A stretch of 64,000 nt of DNA from Rufibacter hautae (lineage in GTDB: Bacteria; Bacteroidota; Bacteroidia; Cytophagales; Hymenobacteraceae), in contig NZ_VKKY01000001.1 in the NCBI RefSeq assembly GCF_008271695.1, positions 1,916,589-1,980,588 on the forward strand, read 5' to 3'. Position 1 is the stretch's first letter, and each line of letters opens with the position of its first letter. The notes beneath the pieces were generated by a model. It was not told where the DNA came from. It saw only the letters and a list, made by a program, of their open reading frames with translations, and made no database searches. Shown here piece after piece: positions 57,741 to 64,000 of this stretch. The translations under genes and the position numbers were made by a program.

Positions 57741-58319
57741 ATGAAAAAACTATTGCTTTACCTTGTGGGTTTCGTGATTCTGGCCTCGCAGAGCTCCTGC
57801 GGATACAATGACATGGTGCAGAAAGACGAGGCAGTCTCCAGCCAATGGGCCCAGGTGCAGAACTCCTACCAACGCCGCGCCGACTTGGTGCCCAACCTGG
57901 TGAACACCGTGAAAGGTGCCGCTAACTTTGAGAAAACCACCCTCACCGAGGTCATTGAAGCCCGGGCCAAGGCCACCAGCATCCAGCTAAACGCCGACGA
58001 CCTGACGCCCGAGAACCTGGAGAAATTTCAGGCGGCCCAAAGCCAGCTGAGCGGTTCGCTCTCCCGGTTATTGGCTACCGCCGAGGCCTACCCAGACCTG
58101 AAGGCGAACCAAAACTTCCTGGAACTGCAGGCGCAGTTAGAAGGCACCGAGAACCGCATCTCCGTGGAGCGGCAGAAATTCAACGGCTCAGTGCAGGAAT
58201 ATAACACCTACATTAGAGCGTTCCCACGCAACTTCTTCGCCGGTTGGTTCGGGTTTGAGAAGAAAGGCTACTTTGAGGCCGAGGCCGGTGCCCAGAAAGC
58301 TCCTACCGTACAGTTCTAG
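57741..58319 (+). CDS. LemA family protein
   Basis: A 192-residue inner-membrane protein of the LemA family: N-terminal helix/signal (residues 4-20, ending SSCGYND, which could act as a lipobox), then the LemA helical bundle with AQVQNSYQRRADLVPNLVNT, the tract NFEKTTLTEVIEARAKATS, and LEGTENRISVERQKFNGSVQ then EYNTYIRAFP. The fold is a four-helix bundle; function unclear. It precedes the TPM genes on the same strand, a common gene order. Confidence 0.88.
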   Translation: MKKLLLYLVGFVILASQSSCGYNDMVQKDEAVSSQWAQVQNSYQRRADLVPNLVNTVKGAANFEKTTLTEVIEARAKATSIQLNADDLTPENLEKFQAAQSQLSGSLSRLLATAEAYPDLKANQNFLELQAQLEGTENRISVERQKFNGSVQEYNTYIRAFPRNFFAGWFGFEKKGYFEAEAGAQKAPTVQF

Positions 58320-58410
58320 ACTAGTGTTGAGCAGCGGGTATCAGGCAGCAAGACTTTAAAACAGCATCCTGCGATCTCCGTTGCTATGCTCTTCGCTAGA
58401 TCTCCCAATA

Positions 58411-58452
58411 GCGTTTCAGGCTTGTTTTGCAGAAAGCAGGCCTGAAACGTGC
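58411..58452. repeat. palindromic repeat copy between lemA and the TPM genes
   Basis: GCGTTTCAGGCTTGTTTT, GCAG loop, AAAGCAGGCCTGAAACGTGC. Outer arms GTTTCAGGC / GCCTGAAAC pair without mismatch. Confidence 0.75.
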
Positions 58453-58503
58453 TTCCTTACATGACTCAGAACTCAGGTTTCAACCCTCAGAACTCTTTTC
58501 AAA

Positions 58504-58965
58504 ATGCCCCGCGATACCATTACCGAAGCAGACGAAGCCGTCATTGTGCAGGCCATTCAGGAAGCTGAACGCAACACCTCCGGCGAGGTGCGGGTGCACA
58601 TTGAAGACACCTGCGAGGGTCAGGTGCTGGACCGGGCCACCCAGGTGTTTGCCTACCTGCACATGCACCAGACCAAGCTGCGCAACGGTGTGCTGTTCTA
58701 CGTGGCCATGAAAAGCCACAAGTTCGCCGTGCTGGGCGATGCTGGCATCAATGCGGTGGTGCCCAAAGATTTCTGGGTGGAGATCAATAAGGTGGTCATC
58801 GCCGATTTCAAAGAAGGCAAGTACGCCGAGGGCCTCAAGAAAGGCATTACCATGGCGGGCGAGCAACTCAAAAGTTATTTTCCTTACGCCGGAGACCACA
58901 AGGATATCAACGAACTGTCTGATGATATCTCTTTTGGTAAGAACCTGGACGAGAATCAAAAATAA
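58504..58965 (+). CDS. TPM domain protein (soluble)
   Basis: A 153-residue TPM-domain protein without signal peptide. The core reads IQEAERNTSGEVRVHIEDTC and VLFYVAMKSHKFAVLGDAGI, then VIADFKEGKYAEGLKKGITM. TPM domains bind Ca or act as phosphatases in some plants and bacteria. Its stop abuts the start of the next TPM gene (TAA then ATG), so the two are translated from one mRNA. Confidence 0.84.
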   Translation: MPRDTITEADEAVIVQAIQEAERNTSGEVRVHIEDTCEGQVLDRATQVFAYLHMHQTKLRNGVLFYVAMKSHKFAVLGDAGINAVVPKDFWVEINKVVIADFKEGKYAEGLKKGITMAGEQLKSYFPYAGDHKDINELSDDISFGKNLDENQK

Positions 58966-59754
58966 ATGAGAAAATCTATCTGGCTTCTGGGGATATTGTG
59001 GCTATGGGCAGGACTAGGGCTGGCGCAGGATTTTCCGCCGCGTCCTTCTCCGCCGCGCCTGGTCAATGACTTGGCCAACATTCTCTCGCCAGAGGAAGAG
59101 CAAGCCTTGGAGCAAAAGCTGGTCAACTACAATGACAGTACCTCCACCCAGATTGCCGTGGTCAACATCACCTCCATTGGCGGGTATGACGTCTCTGACT
59201 ACGCTTTTAAACTAGCCGAGCAGTGGGGCATTGGCCAGCAAGGCAAAAACAACGGTATCCTTATTCTCACTGCCGTTAATGAGCGCAAGATATACATTGC
59301 TACCGGCTACGGCCTAGAGGGCGCGGTACCAGACGCCATTGCCAAACGCATCACCGAGTACACCATCAAACCCGAGTACAAGCAAGGCAACTACTACGCC
59401 GGCTTGGACAAAGGCACCAGCTTTATCATTGACGTAGCCAGCGGCGAGTACAAAGCCGATCCGCGCCAGCAACAAGGCGATGACGGGGGCGGCATTCCTA
59501 TCCTCTGGATTATCATCGGGATCCTGATCATTATCTTCCTCATCAGTCGCCGCGGCGGCGGACGGGGAGGCAGAGGCGGCGGCATGCGCACCCTTGGCGG
59601 ACCCTTCTTCCCCCCAGTGATCTTCGGGGACTTCTCCGGCGGACGCGGCATCTTCGGAGGTGGCGGCGGCGGCTTTGGAGGCGGCGGAGGCGGTGGTTTC
59701 GGCGGATTTGGTGGCGGAAGCTTTGGCGGTGGCGGTGCCGGATCAGATTGGTAA
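58966..59754 (+). CDS. TPM domain membrane protein with Gly-rich tail
   Basis: A 262-residue protein. The signal peptide spans about 1-20 (GLGLAQD). The TPM domain covers about 28-165 (LVNDLANILSPEEEQALEQK, QIAVVNITSIGGYDV, GILILTAVNERKIYIATGYG). A membrane helix lies near 182-198 (PILWIIIGILIIIFLI). A Gly/Phe-rich tail (GGGGGFGGGGGGGFGG) ends the protein, typical of YgcG-type TPM proteins. It probably forms a unit with LemA and the soluble TPM protein at the membrane. Confidence 0.87.
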   Translation: MRKSIWLLGILWLWAGLGLAQDFPPRPSPPRLVNDLANILSPEEEQALEQKLVNYNDSTSTQIAVVNITSIGGYDVSDYAFKLAEQWGIGQQGKNNGILILTAVNERKIYIATGYGLEGAVPDAIAKRITEYTIKPEYKQGNYYAGLDKGTSFIIDVASGEYKADPRQQQGDDGGGIPILWIIIGILIIIFLISRRGGGRGGRGGGMRTLGGPFFPPVIFGDFSGGRGIFGGGGGGFGGGGGGGFGGFGGGSFGGGGAGSDW

Positions 59755-59798
59755 AAGGTTGCACTGTTTCCGCGTTAACGGAAAGCAAGATACTTATA

Positions 59799-59841
59799 AC
59801 GGAATCGGGGCTGTTTTCTCAAAAACAGCCCCGATTCCGTT
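59799..59841. repeat. perfect long-armed palindromic copy / terminator after the TPM gene
   Basis: The left arm AACGGAATCGGGGCTGTTTT pairs over 20 bases with AAAACAGCCCCGATTCCGTT. It is followed by TTTCTG. One of the strongest members of the family. Confidence 0.8.
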
Positions 59842-59950
59842 TTCTGTTTAACAAGATTGTTTCAATAGTAGGGACCCTGACTTATCGTAGATTTCCCCTT
59901 TGAAGAAAGAAGCGGATGAGAATGCTAAATTTTCTTACCCCTTCTTTTCA

Positions 59951-60017
59951 TGGTTCAAGTCTGTGACTTGGACCTACCATGGTCTGCAGTTTGCAACTGC
60001 AGTGAGGCGCTAGCCTC
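59951..60017. repeat. 67-bp three-hairpin element, copy A
   Basis: Three stem-loops in a row: CAAGTC-TGT-GACTTG, CTGCAGTT-TGC-AACTGCAG, and GAGGC-GCTA-GCCTC. It matches copy B (60398) at 59 of 67 positions. Confidence 0.75.
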
Positions 60018-60097
60018 AAAACTGCTTTATAGGTCTTTACTTCCTATTTCCTTTCTTCTAACTCTTTAGTTGCAGTCGCGGTCTGCCCGCGTTTGTC

Positions 60098-60121
60098 ACT
60101 TTTCTCCTTGATGAGAAAAGT
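60098..60121. repeat. 9-bp-stem hairpin
   Basis: ACTTTTCTC-CTTGAT-GAGAAAAGT, followed by aaccaaaag. It lies inside the repeat-rich desert. Confidence 0.55.
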
Positions 60122-60255
60122 AACCAAAAGAATCAAGAAGAAAAGAAACTCGCTGACGCTCAGACAGTCTTTTCTTCAATTGTTGTGACACCTGGCAGCC
60201 GCCTTCTTTTTCATAGCTCACTTACGCCACTGCTGCTGGAAGAGCCACTGCCTGC

Positions 60256-60300
60256 GCTCGCCGGAGGTTGGGTTACGCACGCGCCCAACCTCCGACGAGC
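60256..60300. repeat. 17-bp inverted repeat
   Basis: GCTCGCCGGAGGTTGGG pairs at 16 of 17 positions with CCCAACCTCCGACGAGC over an 11-base loop. Confidence 0.65.
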
Positions 60301-60397
60301 TGCATGAACCTGTCTTGTTTCAGAGCCGCTGCAATGCCTGCATCGTCCTGCGGACGTAGTGGAGAGAAGCCTCCTTATTTTATATTTATTTATTTTC

Positions 60398-60464
60398 TGG
60401 TTCAAGTCTGCGACTTGGACCCATCATGATCTGAAGTTTGCAACTTCAGTGAGGCGAGAGCCTC
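60398..60464. repeat. 67-bp three-hairpin element, copy B
   Basis: CAAGTC-TGC-GACTTG, CTGAAGTT-TGC-AACTTCAG, GAGGC-GAGA-GCCTC. Against copy A one changed stem pair is C-G to A-T, a compensatory pair; other changes fall in loops or linkers. Confidence 0.75.
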
Positions 60465-60499
60465 AGGGAGGGCATCCAGTTCAAATCTGCTTTCACTGC

Positions 60500-60519
60500 T
60501 GTTGGTGTTATCACCAACA
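60500..60519. repeat. GTTGGTG/CACCAAC hairpin
   Basis: TGTTGGTG-TTAT-CACCAACA: perfect 8-bp stem of the REP-like kind, right after copy B. Confidence 0.55.
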
Positions 60520-60578
60520 ATCAGAACTGCGGCTCAACTGTATCTTAGAGGATACGCTTTTTGGCATCTGAAGCAATT

Positions 60579-60604
60579 CCCCTCCTTGGAGGGGCAGGGG
60601 TGGG
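60579..60604. repeat. CCCCTCC/GGAGGGG block
   Basis: CCCCTCCTTGGAGGGG plus CAGGGGTGGG. It is related in design to the arms at 3688-3843. Confidence 0.5.
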
Positions 60605-60629
60605 TAGCGCATGTGAGCCTTGTAAAACA

Positions 60630-60659
60630 AGAAAGCCGATCCCAAAGGACCGGCTTTCT
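60630..60659 (-). terminator. probable terminator of the aldolase gene
   Basis: AGAAAGCCG pairs with CGGCTTTCT over a 12-base interior with partial pairing. It is about 55 bases past the aldolase stop on the minus strand. Confidence 0.6.
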
Positions 60660-60680
60660 GCCTGTGCTGCTATCCTGAAA

Positions 60681-60716
60681 ATAGCACATCAGCACATTAA
60701 AAAATTAGCACATTAT
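60681..60716. repeat. AGCAC short tandem element, second copy
   Basis: ATAGCACATCAGCACATTAA then AAAATTAGCACATTATT; it matches 10888-10923 closely and runs into the aldolase stop codon. Confidence 0.55.
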
Positions 60717-61783
60717 TCCGCGTTACGGTTGATGCAGTTCAGGTCTTGGAAGGCTTCTTTCAGGCGGGCCACAAAGGTCTCTTCACCGGCGCGTAACCAT
60801 ACGCGTGGGTCGTAGTACTTTTTGTTCGGGCTGTCTTCGCCGGTTGGGTTGCCAATTTGGGCTTGCAGGTAGTCTCTTTTGCCTTCGTAGTAGTTTTTGA
60901 TGCCGTCCCAGAAGGCCCACTGCATGTCGGTGTCAATGTTCATCTTGATGGCGCCGTACTCAATGGCCTCGGTGATTTTCTCTTTCTCAGAGCCGGATCC
61001 GCCGTGGAATACAAATTGCACTGGGTTATCGCCGGTGCCGTATTTCTGCTGGATGAAGTCCTGGGAGTTTTTCAGGATCTCAGGACGAAGCTCCACGTTG
61101 CCTGGCTTGTACACGCCGTGCACGTTCCCGAAAGCAGCAGCCACGGTGAAGCGGTTGCTGATCTTGCCTAGTTCTTCGTAAGCATAGGCTACGTGCTCTG
61201 GCTGGGTGTACAAGTGCGCGCTGTCAATGTCTGAGTTGTCAACGCCGTCTTCCTCACCGCCAGTCACGCCTAATTCAATCTCAATGGTCATGCCCATTTT
61301 AGACATCCGCTCCAGGTATTTGGCAGAGATCTCAATGTTTTCTTCCAGGGGCTCCTCAGAAAGGTCCAGCATGTGGGAACTGAACAGAGGCTTGCCGTGC
61401 TGGACGTAGAATTTCTCACCGGCATCTAACAGACCATCAATCCAGGGAAGTAATTTTTTAGCCGCGTGGTCAGTGTGGAGAACGACGGTGACACCGTAAG
61501 CCTCGGCTAGTTGGTGTACGTGGTGGGCGCCGGAGATAGCACCGGCGATAGAGGCGGCCTGTCCTTCGTTGCTCAGGCTTTTGCCGGCATAGAATTGGGC
61601 ACCGCCTTGGGAGAACTGAATGATAACGGGAGAATTCACCGCTTTGGCCGTTTCCAACACCGCGTTGATGGAGTTGGTACCAATTACGTTTACAGCGGGA
61701 AGTGCAAAGTTATTGTCGTTGGCGTACTTGAATAAGTCCTGCACCTCGTCTCCGTACAGAACCCCAGATCTAAATTTAGGCAT
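60713..61783 (-). CDS. fbaA: class II fructose-bisphosphate aldolase
   Basis: A 356-residue zinc-dependent aldolase joining glyceraldehyde-3-phosphate and dihydroxyacetone phosphate. Zn ligands are in VVLHTDHAAKKLLPWIDG and in later His residues (VAYAYEELGKISNRFTVAAA; FVFHGGSGS). The long-form insert ELGVTGGEEDGVDNSDIDS of the E. coli-type class II enzyme is present. The ATG at 61783 is preceded by a -7 box. It lies next to the repeat-rich desert. Confidence 0.94.
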   Translation of the reverse strand: MPKFRSGVLYGDEVQDLFKYANDNNFALPAVNVIGTNSINAVLETAKAVNSPVIIQFSQGGAQFYAGKSLSNEGQAASIAGAISGAHHVHQLAEAYGVTVVLHTDHAAKKLLPWIDGLLDAGEKFYVQHGKPLFSSHMLDLSEEPLEENIEISAKYLERMSKMGMTIEIELGVTGGEEDGVDNSDIDSAHLYTQPEHVAYAYEELGKISNRFTVAAAFGNVHGVYKPGNVELRPEILKNSQDFIQQKYGTGDNPVQFVFHGGSGSEKEKITEAIEYGAIKMNIDTDMQWAFWDGIKNYYEGKRDYLQAQIGNPTGEDSPNKKYYDPRVWLRAGEETFVARLKEAFQDLNCINRNAE

Positions 61784-61808
61784 GGATTTGCTAGTTTTGG
61801 TCTACTAG

Positions 61809-61816
61809 CAAAACTA
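61809..61816 (-). promoter_or_regulatory. -7 box of the aldolase gene
   Basis: On the minus strand TAGTTTTG, an exact TAnnTTTG match, 25 bases before the ATG at 61783. Confidence 0.5.
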
Positions 61817-61835
61817 AGTAATAAATCCGTTAGTT

Positions 61836-62117
61836 CTAAAGATTCTTGTTCCGGGTTAGTTTCTGGTACTCGCGCTCCACGGCGTAATCATGGGAGCCAT
61901 GGTAGGCGTCATAGTAGTTGAAGGCCAGGCCAACGCCCCAGCCAAGGCTCAGCCAGGCGGGCCAGGGCAGGCCCATGTAATTGAAATCTTCGCCTTTGTT
62001 GAGGTACCAGACACTCCACACCAGCAGGTTAATCACCGCATAGGTGAACAGATGCCGCCTGAAAGCCACGCGCTTTTTGGCCAGTTTCCATAAGAACTTA
62101 TCTTTTTCTCCTTCCAT
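61836..62117 (-). CDS. 2TM domain membrane protein
   Basis: A 93-residue 2TM-domain protein. After KDKFLWKLAKKRVAFRRHLF come two membrane helices (TYAVINLLVWSVWYL; PAWLSLGWGVGLAFNYYDAY), then a short tail with HDYAVEREYQKLT. The domain is common in Bacteroidota, sometimes fused to LytTR or kinases, with unclear function. ATG 62117 gives the expected start; an upstream start at 62168 adds a hydrophobic AT-rich leader without support. Confidence 0.8.
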   Translation of the reverse strand: MEGEKDKFLWKLAKKRVAFRRHLFTYAVINLLVWSVWYLNKGEDFNYMGLPWPAWLSLGWGVGLAFNYYDAYHGSHDYAVEREYQKLTRNKNL

Positions 62118-62441
62118 CTGCTTTCCTATAAGATGATTATATAGTAAAACATAAATATAAAGAATCAAGCCTGAGGTTGGGTGCTTTTCAGGCTAAAGTT
62201 TGTACAACTCCTGCTTTAGAGCCGGTTGGAGAGCCAATATCCTTTTGCGTTATCTATACTGTTTACGAGAATCAGGCGTAAAACGGATTTTTTACCAGTG
62301 AAAGGGAGAACGTTGGATTACAGACGTGTTGTCAGCGTTCTTCAAAATTGCTTGTCGTGTGCCCTAAGCCACTTAGAGAAAACTGATGATAATCAAGAGA
62401 AGCAGCGACGGAGAATCAGAAAGAAGAATCTCTCTGGAACT

Positions 62442-62483
62442 CTGCTTTAGGCCTGTTTTCCTGAATATGGGCTAAAAATACAG
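62442..62483. repeat. palindromic repeat copy upstream of polA
   Basis: CTGCTTTAGGCCTGTTTTC, CTGAAT centre, ATGGGCTAAAAATACAG. Confidence 0.55.
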
Positions 62484-62550
62484 GGTTTAACTTTTTGCCC
62501 GATCCACAGTTTATACAAAAGACACCATTGCATACCCGCGGCATTGCCCG

Positions 62551-62558
62551 TACCTTCG
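62551..62558 (+). promoter_or_regulatory. -7 box of polA
   Basis: TACCTTCG with TTG at 62528-62530, 20 bases apart. ATG 62566 is only 7 bases downstream, so the mRNA leader is very short or absent. Confidence 0.45.
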
Positions 62559-62565
62559 CTAACCT

Positions 62566-64000
62566 ATGAGTACACCAGACAAACGCCTTTTTCTGCTAGA
62601 CGCCATGGCGCTCATTTACCGCGCCCACTTTGCCTTCAGCAAAAACCCAAGAATCAATTCCAAAGGCATGAACACCGGGGCCGCGTTGGGTTTCACCAAC
62701 ACCCTGGTAGACCTGCTTAACCGCGAAAAGCCTACCCACATAGGGGTGTGCTATGATGCGCCCTCCAAGACTTTTCGGCACGATTCCTTTGTGGAATACA
62801 AGGCCAACCGCCAGGCCATGCCCGAGGATATTTCCATCGCCATCCCGTACGTGAAGAAGATTGTGGAAGCGTTCCGGATCCCAGGCCTGATTATGGATGG
62901 CTATGAGGCCGATGACATCATTGGCACGCTTTCCTGCAAAGCCGAGAAAGCCGGGTACGATGTCTTCATGATGACGCCCGACAAAGACTACTACCAACTG
63001 GTCACCGACCACGTGTTTGTCTACAAACCGGCCTTTCTGGGCAACGCCATAGAGGTGATTGACAAACCCAAAGTGCTGGAGCGCTGGGAAATCAGTGACG
63101 TGAAGCAGGTGATTGACATCTTGGGCTTGCAGGGCGATGCCGTGGACAACATCCCCGGAATACCCGGTATTGGCGAAAAGACCGCGAAATCGCTCATTCA
63201 GCGCTTTGGAAGTGTAGAGAACCTGATCGCCAACGCGCATGAGCTCAAAGGCAAGCAGAAAGAGAACGTGGTGAACTTCGCCGAGCAGGGCCTCATGTCC
63301 AAAGAACTGGCGACCATTCACCTGGACGTGCCCATTGACTTTGACGAGGAAGGCCTGCGCTACGATGGTCCGGATACCGAGAAACTGGCTGCCCTGTTTG
63401 ACGAACTGGAGTTCCGGCAATTGGCTACCCGCGTGTTAGGCACTGCCTCGCCCGCCGTTCCCAAGCCCGTGAGCAACAAGCCTACCGTAGGCAAAGGCTT
63501 CAAGTCTGATAAGCCCATGGGACAGACCTCGCTATTTGAGATGCCAGCCGGTGAAACCATGACTTCCGAGGAAGGCGCAGAAGCTGCCGCTCCTGGTGAG
63601 GAATATGCGCCGCGCATAAGAAAAACCATAGACACTACGCTGCACGAGTACCACCTGCTCACCACCCCAGAGCAGCGGCAGCAACTGCTCAAATACCTGA
63701 AGCTGCAGAAAGAGGTTTCCTTTGACACTGAGACCACCAGCATTGACGCCATCACCGCGCGTTTGGTGGGTATTTCGTTCTGCTACATGCCCGGCGAGGC
63801 CTACTACATTCCGGTTCCACCCAAGGATGAGGATGCCGCCCGCGAGATTGTGCAGGAGTTCAAGGAAGTGTTGGAAAGCCCCAGCATCACCAAGATTGGG
63901 CAGAACATCAAGTATGACCTGGTGGTGCTGCAACGCTACGGCATTGACGTGCAAGGTCCGCTTTATGACACCATGCTGGCCCACTACCTGCTGGAGCCGG
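62566..64000 (+). CDS. polA: DNA polymerase I, N-terminal part (cut by window edge)
   Basis: The first 478 codons of DNA polymerase I; the polymerase domain lies outside. The 5'-3' exonuclease domain is complete: LFLLDAMALIYRAHFAF, YEADDIIGTLSCKAEKAGYD, MMTPDKDYYQLV, then the helix-hairpin GIPGIGEKTAKSLIQRFG. A Pro/Gly/Glu linker (about 300-345) follows. The 3'-5' exonuclease domain is intact at its start: SFDTETTSIDAI with Asp387 and Glu389, and GQNIKYDLVVLQRYG and YDTMLAHYLLEP. So proofreading residues are kept. It acts in repair and Okazaki-fragment processing. Confidence 0.95.
   Translation, partial: MSTPDKRLFLLDAMALIYRAHFAFSKNPRINSKGMNTGAALGFTNTLVDLLNREKPTHIGVCYDAPSKTFRHDSFVEYKANRQAMPEDISIAIPYVKKIVEAFRIPGLIMDGYEADDIIGTLSCKAEKAGYDVFMMTPDKDYYQLVTDHVFVYKPAFLGNAIEVIDKPKVLERWEISDVKQVIDILGLQGDAVDNIPGIPGIGEKTAKSLIQRFGSVENLIANAHELKGKQKENVVNFAEQGLMSKELATIHLDVPIDFDEEGLRYDGPDTEKLAALFDELEFRQLATRVLGTASPAVPKPVSNKPTVGKGFKSDKPMGQTSLFEMPAGETMTSEEGAEAAAPGEEYAPRIRKTIDTTLHEYHLLTTPEQRQQLLKYLKLQKEVSFDTETTSIDAITARLVGISFCYMPGEAYYIPVPPKDEDAAREIVQEFKEVLESPSITKIGQNIKYDLVVLQRYGIDVQGPLYDTMLAHYLLEP

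Larger units (their letters stand above)
59842..60712. other. 871-bp gene desert rich in structured repeats
   Basis: No convincing gene lies here; the open frames are short and lack protein-like composition. It contains two 67-bp three-hairpin elements (59951, 60398), a 9-bp-stem hairpin (60098), a 17-bp inverted repeat (60256), a GTTGGTG/CACCAAC hairpin (60500), a CCCCTCC block (60579), a terminator (60630) and an AGCAC-type tandem element (60681). Confidence 0.7.
62118..62565. other. 448-bp region between divergent 2TM and polA genes
   Basis: It contains a palindromic copy at 62442-62483 and the polA promoter. One short frame at 62226-62450 begins with TTG and has a basic, unlikely composition, so it is not called as a gene. 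An AT-rich patch at 62128-62162 probably serves the 2TM gene. Confidence 0.5.

Noticed and set aside
62226-62450. 74-codon frame between the 2TM and polA genes
   Set aside because: TTG start, basic and low-complexity composition, and it runs into a palindromic repeat.
250-62483. The palindromic copies as a CRISPR array
   Set aside because: They are scattered about every 2 kb instead of regularly spaced, and no spacers or cas genes are present.
62596-63984. Long open frames on the strand opposite polA
   Set aside because: They mirror the polA codons and have no signal, motif or protein-like composition. polA itself is unmistakable.

Overview
The window reads as chromosomal DNA of a Bacteroidota bacterium, most likely family Hymenobacteraceae (Rufibacter- or Nibribacter-like; the genus is an inference). 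Supporting signs are the Bacteroidota -7 box TAnnTTTG before several genes, TonB/plug proteins, a T9SS-style C-terminal sorting domain on a secreted protease, many lipoproteins with short lipoboxes, DUF4783 next to nadC, LemA/TPM genes, and moderately GC-rich coding DNA with a few AT-rich single genes. No rRNA, tRNA, CRISPR array, prophage or intact insertion sequence was seen.

Layout. 1-6.7 kb: 5' end of radA, two exported unknowns, rRNA methyltransferases of the RsmF and RlmI types, an AT-rich membrane protein and an M19 dipeptidase. 6.8-12.8 kb: a 900-residue MG2/plug-domain exported protein, prfA, a beta-helix lipoprotein and YjbQ. 12.8-16.1 kb: a bacteriophytochrome kinase divergent from an IsdG/ABM-like monooxygenase, then a lipoprotein. 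16.2-27 kb: gpmI, DUF4783, nadC, a YcxB-like protein, small lipoproteins including a heavy-metal-binding one, a methyltransferase plus ZIP transporter pair, DUF2939, purU and a TlpA-type thioredoxin protein. 27-39.3 kb: dgt, a T9SS-type metalloprotease, exported YciI, prolyl oligopeptidase, a membrane LytTR regulator, a CPBP-like protein, penicillin acylase and a GNAT enzyme. 39.5-46.8 kb: DUF4286, a MORN/TonB_C protein, an MFS transporter, a TraB/GumN protein, and a probable metal-uptake locus (His-rich protein, TonB receptor, lipoprotein). 47-57.4 kb: htpG, trxA, AraC and Crp regulators, DoxX, a Tat-exported DODA-type dioxygenase, a nitronate monooxygenase and a sugar nucleotidyltransferase. 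57.7-64 kb: LemA-TPM-TPM, a repeat-rich gene desert, fructose-bisphosphate aldolase, a 2TM protein and the 5' two-thirds or less of polA.

Most genes are housekeeping or envelope functions in short units of one to three genes. The main structure not explained by genes is a family of about thirty imperfect palindromes of roughly 40 bp. They lie between genes, often within a few bases of a stop codon, with a conserved core (GGCnTGTTTT, short loop, AAAACAnGCC) and outer arms that vary in sequence but stay complementary. In several copies one arm also pairs with adjacent sequence to form a second, terminator-like hairpin, so two mutually exclusive structures are possible. A second family, a 67-bp three-hairpin element, occurs twice near 60 kb and the two copies differ by a compensatory base-pair change.
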